Shown here: positions 1-9,190 of the stretch, one piece after another | Numbering within the stretch: position 1 is the stretch's first letter | Layout of the letters: each line of letters opens with the position of its first letter | NCBI GenBank assembly: GCA_963753545.1 | Contig: CAVWCQ010000008.1 | Coordinates: 1,426,001-1,490,000 of the forward strand | Source of the DNA: CAVWCQ01 sp963753545 | GTDB lineage: Bacteria > Chloroflexota > Anaerolineae > Aggregatilineales > Aggregatilineaceae | DNA: 64,000 nt | Direction: 5' to 3' | Translations under genes and position numbers: made by a program | The notes under the pieces: model-generated | What the model was told of the DNA's origin: nothing | The model's input: only the letters and a program-made list of their open reading frames with translations | The model's database searches: none

Positions 1-70
1 GGGGCGAGGGTGAGCCGCTTCATAATATCTCGAAACCCTTTCACGATAGCTGCTGAAAACACACGGAGTC

Positions 71-103
71 AAAAAGAGGCGTCCGATTTCCCACGAACGC
101 CCC
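71..103 (-). terminator. Weak terminator hairpin after the ArsR-type gene
   Basis: On the minus strand a 5-bp GGCGT/ACGCC stem is followed by a run of T (forward AAAAAG at 71-76). It sits just past the stop of the regulator gene. The stem is short, so the call is tentative. Confidence 0.35.
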
Positions 104-111
104 TTCGTGTG

Positions 112-708
112 TCACGCCCGCCAATAAACACCGCCGCCACCTTCGCGCCGCAGCAGATGCGCCTCGACCAGTTCCCGCCGCAGCGTAGCGTAGTCGGGGT
201 GAATCTGCTCAATGATCGCGTTGACTTCCGGCTCGGTGTATTTGCGACCCGGCTCGAAGTGAGCCGCCAGCCAGCGCAGGATCGAGAACAGCTTGCCCGG
301 CTTGCTCGGAATCTGCTTGAGCCGCTGCCCGACGAAATAATCCTTAAAAACCTTGCGCTCCTTGTCGTCCATGTCCAGATCATCGATCCACGACATATCC
401 GGCTTTTCGGCAGGCACGCGCTGCACGATCTCTTCCAGGTTCGCCGTCAGATCGAGCATGCGCTTGAGCATCGGCTGGTTGAGCTTGTAGTAGCGGTTCG
501 TGCCTTCCTGCTTCAGATTGAGCAGGTTGATCTCGCGCAGTTTGCTCACGTGGTGCGAGATCGTCGGCTCCGACAGGTCAAGCGCCTGGGCGAGATCGCT
601 CGTCCGCATCGGTTGGCTGGCGGTCAGCCCGATAATACGCAGGCGGTTCTCGTCGGCCATCGTCTTGAAAAACTCCAGCAGGGCGGTCAGCCCATAGGTA
701 TAGGCCAT
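112..708 (-). CDS. ArsR-family HTH regulator with C-terminal DUF2087 domain
   Basis: This 198-residue protein starts with a winged-helix ArsR/SmtB-type domain (about residues 5-85). The recognition region reads DLSEPTISHHVSKLREI, typical of the family. The C-terminal third (about 115-195) matches DUF2087, with the KPGKLFSILRWLAAHFEPG and YTEPEVNAII stretches. ArsR proteins bind operator DNA as dimers and release it on binding a ligand. No cysteine metal site is visible here, so the ligand is unknown and need not be a metal. An AATTAGA/TCTAATT palindrome lies 17 bases upstream of the start and suggests autoregulation. The gene is alone and divergent from the next gene. Confidence 0.88.
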   Translation of the reverse strand: MAYTYGLTALLEFFKTMADENRLRIIGLTASQPMRTSDLAQALDLSEPTISHHVSKLREINLLNLKQEGTNRYYKLNQPMLKRMLDLTANLEEIVQRVPAEKPDMSWIDDLDMDDKERKVFKDYFVGQRLKQIPSKPGKLFSILRWLAAHFEPGRKYTEPEVNAIIEQIHPDYATLRRELVEAHLLRREGGGGVYWRA

Positions 709-724
709 TGTTTGATCTCCTTGA

Positions 725-744
725 AATTAGACAACTATCTAATT
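725..744. promoter_or_regulatory. Candidate operator of the ArsR-type regulator
   Basis: A perfect inverted repeat, AATTAGA-caacta-TCTAATT, lies between the regulator start (708) and the divergent small gene at 848. Perfect 7-bp arms with a 6-bp spacer fit an ArsR dimer site. Binding is inferred from position and symmetry only. Confidence 0.55.
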
Positions 745-847
745 AGAAGTTTATCAAAATACCGAATAGAGATCAAGAGGCAATTTGCATTTCTGCTATA
801 AAATGAAACTAGGACAGGCAAGATTCTCAGCCAGGAGGCAGAGATCG

Positions 848-1096
848 ATGGGAGAATATCTTGGTGAATTATTCCATACCGGAGACACAGCACCCGCGTC
901 CGGTGCGTACCAACTGGTAAACGACGATCCCAACGTGGATAAGCGAACGAACATGGGCCGCGTCTTTCCGTTCAAGAAGGGAGAATCTCTGCCGCCGCAC
1001 CCCGATACGAACGGCGCGGCGGAGTGGCGTTTCATGCGCATCAAACCTTCGGAGCGCGTTCCTGAGCCGATTATCACGCCGGGTGACAGCGGGTGA
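848..1096 (+). CDS. YjzC-like small protein
   Basis: An 82-residue soluble protein beginning MGEYLGELFHTGDTAPASGAY. The opening resembles the YjzC-like family, small proteins with a GxKAPxxGxY-type start and unknown function. An upstream in-frame ATG exists at 785, but the ATG at 848 has a purine-rich AGGAGGCAG ribosome site about 9 bases before it, so 848 is preferred. A strong hairpin terminator follows 10 bases after the stop, consistent with a single-gene transcript. Function unknown. Confidence 0.6.
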   Translation: MGEYLGELFHTGDTAPASGAYQLVNDDPNVDKRTNMGRVFPFKKGESLPPHPDTNGAAEWRFMRIKPSERVPEPIITPGDSG

Positions 1097-1105
1097 TCTA
1101 GAACT

Positions 1106-1132
1106 AGGGCGGGGCGAACCCGCTCTTTTTTT
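1106..1132 (+). terminator. Rho-independent terminator
   Basis: A stem AGGGCGGG / CCCGCTCT (one G-T wobble) with loop GCGAA is followed by seven T. It ends the YjzC-like gene. Confidence 0.85.
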
Positions 1133-1266
1133 GCCTGTTCGTTTTTGCCTCCAATCGCGGTTGGGGAGGGGAATATGATTACAGGTGACGCCCGGCTTGC
1201 CAACTCTTGTCACTGCCCACGCCCGGCATTGGCTGGTAGGGTGGATGAGAGAGGAGAAATCTACCG

Positions 1267-1785
1267 ATGAAAATTCTTGTCACCTATGCCAGCCGAGCGG
1301 GATCGACCGCCGGAGTAGCCGAAGCGATTGGCAAAACGTTAACCGAACGCGGCGCGCAGGTCGATGTGCGCCCGATGGCTGAAGTCACGGACCTGACGCC
1401 ATACGAAGCAGTGGTCGCTGGAAGCGCTATCCAGAGCGCACAGTGGCTGCCCGAAGCCATGCAGTTTATGGAAAAGAATCGGGCGGCGTTGGGGCGCAAG
1501 CCGTTCGCCTCGTTTACGGTCTGCATGACGATGGCCATGAAGAATGGACAGTACCGCCACGGCGTAGCGGAGTGGGTCTCCCCGGTGCGGGTGCTGGTGA
1601 AGCCCATCAGCGAGGGCTATTTTGCCGGAGCGCTCAACCTGCAAAAAGTGCCGTCGCTGCGCAAGCGGCTGATGTTCCGCGTGAGCACGGTTATGGGCGT
1701 CTGGTCGGAGGGCGATCACCGCGATTGGGAGGCCATCCGCGCCTGGACAAACGACCTTGCTGCCAGCCTCCGGCTACCGTCCTGA
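1267..1785 (+). CDS. Flavodoxin-domain protein (HemG/protoporphyrinogen-oxidase-like)
   Basis: A 172-residue protein with the flavodoxin fold. The phosphate-binding loop TYASRAGSTAGVA (residues 5-17) would hold FMN, and VVAGSAIQSAQW is the second loop. The length and the FTVCMTMA segment fit the flavodoxin-domain group that includes menaquinone-dependent protoporphyrinogen oxidase HemG, but no heme gene is nearby, so only an FMN electron-transfer role is claimed. A ribosome site GAGAGGAGAAAT precedes the ATG. Its last 12 bases overlap the 3' end of the convergent FecR gene. Confidence 0.82.
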   Translation: MKILVTYASRAGSTAGVAEAIGKTLTERGAQVDVRPMAEVTDLTPYEAVVAGSAIQSAQWLPEAMQFMEKNRAALGRKPFASFTVCMTMAMKNGQYRHGVAEWVSPVRVLVKPISEGYFAGALNLQKVPSLRKRLMFRVSTVMGVWSEGDHRDWEAIRAWTNDLAASLRLPS

Positions 1786-2436
1786 CGGCTGGGTGGGCGG
1801 CGGCAATATCGGGTTGATCGTCGGAGCGGGCGTGTGAGTTGGGGCGGGAAGCGGCCCGCTGGTGGTTCCCGTTTCGGACACGACCAGCGATTCGCCCGCC
1901 TTGATGTCAAACTGCTGTGTGCCCACTTGCGCGCTGACAACGCCGCTGGTCACCGTGACTTGAGTCGCGCCGCTGGCTGCCACCTTAACGCCAAATTCCG
2001 TTCCGCGCACGGCCAAATGCGTGACAGGCGTCGTGACCTGATAGGTCGTATCGCTGGCCTGCCGGACACGGTGAACAGTTTCGCCTGCCACCTGATCGAG
2101 GGTGATTGTGGATTCGCTGCCCGCCTGCGAAAATTCGCGCACCAGCAGCTCACTGCCGGGCAGTATCTCGACCTCCGTCCCGGTGAAAAAGGTCAGCACT
2201 GCATGTCCGGTCTGATCGGTGCGGACGCGATCTTCTGCGCCGAGCGTCTGCGCGCCAGACACCGCGGCCCAGGTCGTGCCTGTATGGTTGAGCCATTCCA
2301 CGAGTGAGCTGTCTGCATTGAGTGTACCTTGAGCAGCTTTCGCTTCCGCTTTGGAGCCGGAGCCGCTGTCTTTGCCCCCACAGGCCGCGATCAGGAACGC
2401 CATCAACAGTCCCATCCAACGCGCTTTATTGTGCAT
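1774..2436 (-). CDS. FecR-domain lipoprotein
   Basis: A 220-residue exported protein. The N-terminus has a hydrophobic segment and a lipobox ending IAAC, with Cys19 as the likely lipidated residue, followed by a Gly/Ser-rich linker. Residues about 60-170 match the FecR domain (VRTDQTGHAVLTFFTGTEVE and THLAVRGTEFGV), a beta-sandwich. In iron uptake FecR passes a signal to a sigma factor. Here no FecI-type sigma factor or receptor is adjacent, so this is more likely one of the stand-alone extracytoplasmic FecR proteins. The Pro/Thr-rich C-terminus may reach into the envelope. Confidence 0.83.
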   Translation of the reverse strand: MHNKARWMGLLMAFLIAACGGKDSGSGSKAEAKAAQGTLNADSSLVEWLNHTGTTWAAVSGAQTLGAEDRVRTDQTGHAVLTFFTGTEVEILPGSELLVREFSQAGSESTITLDQVAGETVHRVRQASDTTYQVTTPVTHLAVRGTEFGVKVAASGATQVTVTSGVVSAQVGTQQFDIKAGESLVVSETGTTSGPLPAPTHTPAPTINPILPPPTQPSGR

Positions 2437-2467
2437 GGCTTAACTCCTCCTTTTACTCTCAGTCTAG

Positions 2468-2496
2468 TTGAAGTTGTCCCTCATCGCCAGTACTAT
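2468..2496 (+). promoter_or_regulatory. Candidate promoter of the UPF0316-like gene
   Basis: TTGAAG and TACTAT are separated by 17 bases, 34 bases before the start codon at 2530. The fit to sigma-70 is good but not perfect. Confidence 0.45.
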
Positions 2497-2529
2497 TAGA
2501 AGCGTGAAGCGCCAATAGGAGGGAAGCTC

Positions 2530-3063
2530 ATGAATCCAGACATCATCGCTGAGGCTGGTGCCATCTTTTTGCTGCGCGTGCTCGGCAACATGATCACAAC
2601 CGTGCGCCTGATCACGCTCATCCGGGGGATGAAGATTGCCGCGACGGTCCTGGCCGTCTTTGAAGCGCTGGTGTTCGCCCTGGCGATTGGCAGCGTCGTC
2701 TCTAACCTCATGGATGTATGGAACATGGCGGCCTATTGTCTCGGTTATGCGGTGGGCGGCTACCTGGGGATGCTGCTCGAAGGGCGAATCGTGCATCACT
2801 TTGTCTCGGTGCGGATCATTTCGCCGCAGTTGTGGCATGAAATCGCCAATGCCATTCGGGACGCGGGCTTCGGCGCGACGGAGAGCGTCGGCTTTGGTGG
2901 ATCGGGCGAGGTGGGCTGGATTACGTCCGTGGTGAGCGGGCGCGACGTAACGGACGTGATCCGCATCGCGCGCGGCGTCGATCCCAGTGCGTTTGTGACC
3001 ACCGACGAACTGCGGGGCATCTCGCGCGGGTATTTCAGGATGGCGCGCCCTGAGCAGCATTAA
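2530..3063 (+). CDS. UPF0316/DUF2179-like membrane protein
   Basis: A 177-residue protein with about three N-terminal membrane helices (residues 10-85) and a small soluble C-terminal domain (about 95-165). The FLLRVLGNMITTVRLI start and the GYAVGGYLGMLLE segment fit the UPF0316 family (DUF5698 membrane part, DUF2179-like cytoplasmic part), whose function is not established. A GGAGGGAAGC ribosome site precedes the ATG. It is divergent from the FecR gene and followed by a short GC-rich hairpin repeat. Confidence 0.82.
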   Translation: MNPDIIAEAGAIFLLRVLGNMITTVRLITLIRGMKIAATVLAVFEALVFALAIGSVVSNLMDVWNMAAYCLGYAVGGYLGMLLEGRIVHHFVSVRIISPQLWHEIANAIRDAGFGATESVGFGGSGEVGWITSVVSGRDVTDVIRIARGVDPSAFVTTDELRGISRGYFRMARPEQH

Positions 3064-3084
3064 CTAAAGCAGCAAAAGGGATGC

Positions 3085-3110
3085 GAGGGCGGATTTGTTA
3101 ACCCGCCCCT
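3085..3110. repeat. Short palindromic GC repeat, copy 1
   Basis: GGGCGG and CCGCCC arms surround a TTTGTTAA-containing loop. Very similar palindromes occur at 17761-17783 and 25049-25071, each just after a gene. It may also act as a transcription end between the two convergent genes here. Confidence 0.55.
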
Positions 3111-3137
3111 ACCAGTGATCGCACGATCTCTGTTGAT

Positions 3138-3455
3138 TTACTGCGCTGCGGGCGGAGCGGCAGTGACTTCCTTATAAGTAGCAAGGTCTTTCTCGGCCTT
3201 TTCCGTCTCTCCGAGTTCGCGGTAGCACTCAGCACGGTAAAAATAGGTCATGGGCAGCCCTGTTGGGTTTGCCGCGATCACCTTGCTGTAAAGGTCAATC
3301 GCTTCCTGGTAATTGCCCTTATGATGCGCGCTTCGGGCATTGCTGAATGTGGTTTGGGTCGCCACTTCCTGAGACTGAGATATTTTGCCCGCTTTAGACT
3401 CGACGGCCTGTTTTACGACATGGCTCTGTTTTTTGAATAGTTTCTTCAATACCAT
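3138..3455 (-). CDS. Small TPR-repeat protein
   Basis: About 105 residues. Residues from about 40 to 95 form one and a half tetratricopeptide repeats (ARSAHHKGNYQEAIDLYSKV and FYRAECYRELGETEKAEKDL). The basic, helical N-terminus has no signal peptide. The start at MVLKKL is chosen because GGAG lies five bases before it; an in-frame ATG four codons earlier lacks a site. TPRs mediate protein contacts; the partner is unknown and no neighbour suggests one. Confidence 0.75.
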   Translation of the reverse strand: MVLKKLFKKQSHVVKQAVESKAGKISQSQEVATQTTFSNARSAHHKGNYQEAIDLYSKVIAANPTGLPMTYFYRAECYRELGETEKAEKDLATYKEVTAAPPAAQ

Positions 3456-3562
3456 TGGATTCTCCAAAAAGGAGCAGAATGCTCGTTAAGATTGAGTATA
3501 CAGGGTCAGGGTCTAGATGCATAGCCAGCCAGTGAGAGCACAGAGAAAAGCAGGAGGGCGCA

Positions 3563-5097
3563 ATGATTGATCACATGGTGGATACAATCCGCCGCCACGA
3601 TCTGCTCCAGCAGAACGACATGGTCGTTGTTGGCGTGTCGGGCGGGGCGGATTTGCTGGCGCTGCTGCATGGGTTGTGGCGGCTGGACAAAAAACTCAAC
3701 CTTCGACTGGTCGCGGCGACGCTCGATCATGGCATTCGCGGCGAGGAGAGCGCGGCGGATGTGGCCTATGTCCGGCAGATGGCCCAGCGCTGGGGGATTA
3801 CGCTGATCGCCGGGCGGGCGGATGTGCCAGGGATCGCGCAGCGCTACGGGCTGGGCATCGAGGAGGCGGCGCGGCAGGTTCGTTATACGTTTTTGCTGCG
3901 GGCGGCGCGGCGCGTCGGAGCGGAGAAGATCGCCGTCGGGCACAATCGGGACGATCAGGCGGAAACGGTGCTGATGCACCTGATCCGGGGCAGCGGCCTG
4001 AACGGTCTGCGCGGCATGCTGCCCGCCACGCCGATCAGCGAGTATCATCTGCTTGACGGGTCCGAAATTGAGATCGATCCAGCCGGCGAGGAGTTGCATC
4101 CCGATCTATGGCCCATGCTGATCCGCCCCCTGCTGGATACGCCGCGATCCGATATCGATGCTTACTGCGCGGCGGAAGGAATCGAACCCCGCCAGGATGC
4201 GACGAACACCGATCTGACCTATTTTCGCAACCGCCTGCGCCACGAGGTGATCCCGCTGCTGGAGACGCTGAACCCAAATCTGAAGGCGATGCTGGCCCGC
4301 ACCGCGGATACACTACGCGAGGATGCCACGACGATTAGCATAGTCAGGGCAAAGGTGATGCGACGGGTTGTGAACCAATTCGGCTCGGACTGGATGCGTC
4401 TGAATCGGGGGCAGTGGGCCGAACTGTCGCTGGCGGAAAAGCGCCTTGTTGTTCGGACAGTGGTATCCAAACTGCGGCCCGATTTGCGCGATGTGTCGTT
4501 CATCCATGTGCAGAATGCCATTGATGTAATGGAAGGCGGCAAAACCGGGGCAAGCGCGACTCTGCCAGGCGGGTTGATGCTGCGGAACGAGTACGACTAC
4601 GGTGTGGATCGGCCTGGCAGATAAGCCGATCCCGCCCGCGCATGACTATCCCATGCTGCCCGCCGGGACGATCAGCAATCCGTTCAGGGCAGGGGAGTCC
4701 GTGCGCTGGGCGTTTGGCGGCTGGATTTTCGAGGCGCGCCCGTTGACCCCTGGTGACGATTTGGACGGGATTCATGATAATCCACTCAAGGCGGCGCTGC
4801 GTGTTCCACGCAACTCACTTTTGCGGCTGCGCACTCGTCAGACGCGGGGATCGGTTTGTGCCGCGCGGGATGGGGGGGCGATCTCAAAAATTGTCGGATA
4901 CCTTCATTAATTGCCGTGTGCCTGCTGCAATCCGTGATCACATTCCATTATTAATGATTGGCGACCAGATCGCGTGGTTTGTGGCACTTACTGGTGATGG
5001 CCTGCGCGGTCGTATGGCCCACTGGGCAGACCTGTCGGCTGAGAGGGATGGCGAACGCATCATTCTGGTTGTATCGTGGCGTCAAAACGAACGATGA
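3563..5097 (+). CDS. tilS: tRNA(Ile)-lysidine synthase TilS, two frame breaks
   Basis: TilS ligates lysine to C34 of tRNA-Ile(CAU) using ATP, so that AUA is read as Ile. The N-terminal PP-loop ATPase is intact in fold (VVGVSGGADLLALLH, LDHGIRGEES, GHNRDDQAET), but the loop reads SGGADL where SGGxDS is usual. The C-terminal tRNA-binding domain (RGDRFVPRGMGGRSQKLSD) is present only if the frame moves by one base near 4605 and again near 4845, the latter inside a GGGG run. Read through, the product is about 510 residues, near family length. An AGGAGG-type site precedes the ATG. Essential in most bacteria, so sequence error is likelier than loss. Confidence 0.85.
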
Positions 5098-5236
5098 AAA
5101 CGGATAAATACCGGATGATCCTAAATTTGTGATATAACTACCGTAGCGATTAATGATTACTTGCGTTTTTGCCAACCTACAGATATAGTTAAGGTAGCAT
5201 AAACGCATCCGGCAGAGAAAACTTAGAGGGCAGGCC

Positions 5237-6064
5237 ATGACAGGCAACGGTCAAGACGCGTATATTCTGGTTGTAGACGACGAAGGGGCAATTCGCTATT
5301 CCATCAGCAAAACCCTGCAACGTGTTGGCTATCAGGTGCATACAGCGGCCTCCGGCGAAGAAGCGCTCGAAATGATGGGGCGGCAGGATTACGATGTCGT
5401 CCTGACGGATATTCGCATGCCAGGGCTGACGGGCGTCGAACTGCTGGCGGAAATTAAGCGCCAGGCTCCCGATGCTGTCGTGATCCTGCTCACGGGGTAC
5501 GCCAGCCTGGATACGGCTATCGAAAGCTTGCGCCTGGGCGCGCACGATTATCTGGTCAAGCCCAGCAGCAGCCAGGATATCCGGCAGAGTGTATCGGAGG
5601 GGGTCGAGCGGGCGCGGAGCATGAGACACCGCCGCCTGCTGCTGCGGACGATTCGCGATCATGTTGAAGAACTGACGGGCGAACGGCTGGAAGACGAGCT
5701 GCTCGATCCCAAGACAAAGGGGACAGCGGGAACCCCGGTCGTAACGCCTGTTTCTACCATGACGATTGGCCCCCTGACCATTTATCCGGGCCGCTACCAG
5801 ATTTCGGTAGGCGATCAGCCCATCGATCTCACGCCAACCGAATTTGATCTGCTGCTGTATCTGGCAGCACACCGGGGCCGGGTTGTTCCCTGTTCCGAAC
5901 TGGTGCGCGAGGTGCGCGGTTATACGCTGGACGAGCACGAAGCGCGCGAAGTCATCCGCCCGCACGTCAGCAACCTGCGCCGCAAACTCAAGTCGTCGGG
6001 GCAGAATCCGAACATTATCGTCAACGTGCGCGGCATTGGCTACCGGCTGGCCGAGACGTCCTGA
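5237..6064 (+). CDS. Response regulator, receiver plus OmpR-type winged helix
   Basis: A 275-residue two-domain regulator. The receiver (about 8-125) has the acidic pair D14-D15, phosphoacceptor D58 in VVLTDIRMPG, and K108 in YLVKPS. A linker of about 60 residues leads to an OmpR/PhoB winged helix (about 185-270) with the typical LTPTEFDLLLYL and VSNLRRKL stretches. It is expected to bind DNA after phosphorylation. No histidine kinase is adjacent, so its partner must lie elsewhere. It sits between tilS and clp on the same strand, with about 140 bases before it. Confidence 0.92.
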   Translation: MTGNGQDAYILVVDDEGAIRYSISKTLQRVGYQVHTAASGEEALEMMGRQDYDVVLTDIRMPGLTGVELLAEIKRQAPDAVVILLTGYASLDTAIESLRLGAHDYLVKPSSSQDIRQSVSEGVERARSMRHRRLLLRTIRDHVEELTGERLEDELLDPKTKGTAGTPVVTPVSTMTIGPLTIYPGRYQISVGDQPIDLTPTEFDLLLYLAAHRGRVVPCSELVREVRGYTLDEHEAREVIRPHVSNLRRKLKSSGQNPNIIVNVRGIGYRLAETS

Positions 6065-6210
6065 TTATTTGTCCAGAATTTATGGTTAGAAAGTTTGCCT
6101 CACCCTGCGTGAGGCATTTTATTTTGGAAGAAATCCGCTTGTTTCTGCGCGCGTTTCGCAGTACCTTTGTGGAGTGAAACAATCCCTATTTTCCCAGGAC
6201 AGAATCGTAC

Positions 6211-8443
6211 ATGGGCAACCTGAATCCAAATTTGTTGACCAAAGATACACAGGCCGCGTTGGATGACGCGGTGGATATTTTGACGGCATACGGCAAGAGC
6301 CTGATGGTTCCTGAAGCGGTGCTGTATGCGCTGATCCGCAGCAAAGAGACCGCCGCCGCGCGCGTGCTGAGTTATTTCGCGGAGAAGCGCGGGGCGGACC
6401 TGGACCGGCTGGAACGGCAGGTCAAACTCGCCGTGCAGAGCCGCCGCGACACCAACGGCGAGCTGACCTATCTCGCTGCTGGAAAAAAGCCGATGGAACT
6501 GAGCCGGACGATGGTGATCGCGCTGGATGAGGCGCTCAGCGTGGCCCAGGCGCTCGGACAGACGGCCATCGATACCGATCATATGCTGGGCGTCATGACC
6601 GAACGCGAAGTCGGCACATCGGGCATGCTCACTCAGTTCGGTATCACCAAAAGCGGCATTCGCGATCTGCTCACGTCGTCGGCAACCAGCCCATCGATCA
6701 ACCCACGCACGTCGGCGGAAATATGCACCGATATGGTCGCCGCGGCAAAAGCCGGATCGCTGCGGGCGGTCTTCTTCCGCGAAGATCTGCTGCGCGATCT
6801 GATCGGCATGCTGGCCCAGACGGTCAACCGCCATGTGATCCTCATCGGGCCGGATGGCGTCGGCAAGCGCACCCTGGCCTACAGCCTCGCCCTGCTGATC
6901 GCGGAAGGAAAGGGGCCGAAGGGGCTGGACAAACTGATCCAGATCGATGAGCGCGTGCTGCTCGACCAGGGGCAGAAGGCGATTGATACGGCACTCTCCT
7001 GCGCGGCGGGCGGCGGAATCTTGTTTATCCCGCATATTCACCGCTTCTTCGGCGGGCAGTTGAAGGCGGAATTCCCCAAGGCGACGCCCTCGCTGCAAAA
7101 AGCGTTTCTGGGTGACGATCCGGTGATCATCGGCACGACGACGCAGGCGCTGTGGGATGAACGGCTGCGCGGCATGAACGCGATTACCGAAAATGTGCAG
7201 ACGCTGCATGTGCCGCCGACGGATACCAACGAAACGATTGAGATTCTGAAGGTGCTCGCGCCGCATCTCGCCGCCGACTATAAGATCGAGGTGCAGGACG
7301 AAGCGCTGAAAGTCGCGGCGAATCTGGCCAAGCGCTATATGAGCGGGACGCCGCTGCCGCTCAGCGCGGAACATCTGCTGCACCGGGCCGCATCGATGGT
7401 CAGCCTGGGCGAACAGACGCATATCACATTCCGGCAGGAAGTCGCTGACTCCAGTCTCGACGCGGAAGACGTGACCCTCGCCGCCGCGCAGATGACGGGC
7501 ATCCCGGTCAGCAAGCTGGGCCAGGACGAGCGCACCAAGTACGCCAGCATGGTCGAGCATCTGCATGAGCGCATCATCGGGCAGGACGAAGCGGTGATCG
7601 CGCTCAGCCGGGCAGTAAAAACGGCGCGCGTCGGCCTGAAAGACCCCAAGCGGCCCATCGGATCGTTCCTGTTCCTGGGGCCAACGGGCGTCGGTAAGAC
7701 GGAACTGGCGAAGGCGCTGGCGGAATTCATGTTCGGCAGCGAAGACGCCATGCTGCAAATCGATATGTCCGAATATATGGACGAAAACACGGTCAGCCGT
7801 TTGATCGGCGCGCCGCCCGGCTACGTGGGTTATGAAGGCGGCGGGCAGCTCACGGATCGCGTGCGCGAACAGCCGTATATCGTCGTGGTGTTTGACGAGG
7901 TGGAGAAGGCGCACCGCCGCGTGCTGGATATTCTGCTGCAAGTGATGGAAGAGGGCCGCCTGACCGATGCGCAGGGCAACGTCGCCAACTTCAGCGAAGC
8001 GGTGATCATCATGACCAGCAACGTCGGCGCGAACACGATCTGGAGACCACCGTGATCGATGACGAGACGCGCGAGAGCTGTGATGGAAGAAGTGCGCAGC
8101 GAGTTCCGGCCCGAATTTCTCAACCGCCTTGACGAGATCGTGATCTTCCACCCGCTGTCCGACGAAAATCTGACGCAGATTCTCGATCTGCTGCTGGGCA
8201 AAGAGAGCAAGCTGGCCGACGGAGCGCGGCCTGAAACTCGAATTCACAGCCAAGGCCAAAAAGTGGATGCTGGCGCAGAACGATCACCCGGAATGGGGCG
8301 CGCGTCCGCTGCGGCGGATCATCCAGCGCAGCGTGCGCGAGCAGTTGGCGGATTATCTGCTGAAGGAAAATCCGCAGTCCGGGACCACCGTCAAGATCGA
8401 CGCGGGCAAAACCGGGCTGACGTTTAAGATGGCGAAGGCATAA
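6211..8443 (+). CDS. Clp/Hsp100 AAA+ ATPase (ClpB/ClpC-like), degenerate first ATPase domain, three frame breaks
   Basis: An Hsp100 unfoldase of about 743 residues once read through. It has a ClpN region (about 1-150), a first AAA+ domain with Walker A GPDGVGKR at 213, and a second with GPTGVGKTE at 490 and Walker B VVVFDEVEKAH near 558-568. The first domain's Walker B reads GILFIPHIH near 268, lacking the DE pair, so only the second domain should hydrolyse ATP well. The frame shifts near 8040, 8080 and 8220; the C-terminal D2-small domain (LNRLDEIVIFHPL through WGARPLRRIIQRS) resumes correctly and ends at TAA 8441. No long middle domain is obvious, which favours a ClpC/ClpA-like protease partner over ClpB, but I cannot settle this. 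Confidence 0.85.
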
Positions 8444-8452
8444 CAAGCAAGT

Positions 8453-8505
8453 TTCACCGCAGAGAGCGCGGAGAACGCAAAGAAAAGCAAGAGAGAGCAA
8501 AAAAA
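8453..8505 (+). repeat. CACCGCAAAGAGCGCAGAG-type dispersed repeat, copy 1
   Basis: An A/G-rich stretch starting TTCACCGCAGAGAGCGCGGAG follows the clp stop codon. Close relatives are at 38498-38550, 44061-44102 (opposite strand) and 62259-62318, with a diverged one at 26320-26390. Confidence 0.65.
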
Positions 8506-8544
8506 GGGCGGTTCCGGCGGAATTTATAGCGCACGGAGCCGCCC
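8499..8544 (-). terminator. Terminator hairpin between convergent genes
   Basis: Arms GGGCGGTTCC (8506-8515) and GGAGCCGCCC (8535-8544) pair with one wobble. On the minus strand the stem is followed by seven T, so it ends the STAS-like gene well; on the plus strand the T run is weaker. Confidence 0.7.
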
Positions 8545-8551
8545 TGATTGT

Positions 8552-8966
8552 TTAGGCGTTGGCTCGTGCGTAGGCCAGCGCTTCATCCACTGTTGCGAAG
8601 GCACGCGCCCGAATAAAGCCGTACATCTCCGAGTATAACCCCTCGGCGGCCAACTGGATCAGCCCCTGCATTTCAGCAGAAACAAACAGAATTTCGCGAA
8701 TGATCGGATGGCGGTAAACTGATCCGGAGATCCATTGCCGCCCGCGCCGACCCGTGCATCAACATCTCCACGTCGATATGAGCCAGAGCGCTGAGATCGA
8801 CAATGTAGAAAATGGGGGAAGATAATGAGTTTAGAACCGCCAATCCTGCTGCTGTAAACTCCCGTGCGTCAGCCTGAATGTCATAATCTGCGCCAAAGGT
8901 CATAATGACAACGTGCTGGCCGGGTAAAATCTCGTGCGAGTATGTTCTTGAACTTGTTAGGACCAT
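8552..8966 (-). CDS. STAS/SpoIIAA-like small protein, one frame break
   Basis: About 138 residues when read through a frame change near 8725. The first part (HEILPGQHVVIMTFGADY, then FYIVDLSALAHIDVEML) and the second (YRHPIIREILFVSAEMQG, GFIRARAFATVDEALAYAR) have the alternating beta/alpha pattern of STAS-like domains that end in a helix with ATVDEAL. The function of these stand-alone proteins is not known. The start at MVLTSS is supported by GGGAG seven bases upstream. No anti-sigma factor is nearby. Confidence 0.6.
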
Positions 8967-9190
8967 TTTCACTCCCACTGGTGACAAATCCGCTTATTCT
9001 TACAATACAAATTAATTGAGAAAGTGTCAATTAAAAATTGATTAAAGTTGAGAAATTTACGCTTTTCGGTATGCAAGAAACGACCTGAGAGAGATACTTG
9101 CCGACCTGTGGTATGATCAGAATAAGCCCGCCCCGCGGGGCGCAAACAGTGCGCCGCTCGTACTCTGGTTTTTTGGATCAGGATTCTTGA

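Noticed and set aside
8040..8090. Programmed frameshift in clp
   Set aside because: No slippery heptamer or following stem is evident, and two compensating changes lie 40 bases apart; similar breaks occur in many other genes here.
6100..8259. A 719-residue open frame on the minus strand opposite clp
   Set aside because: It lacks family similarity, is rich in Arg/His/Gln as expected of an antisense of GC-rich coding sequence, and the plus-strand frame is a clear Clp ATPase.
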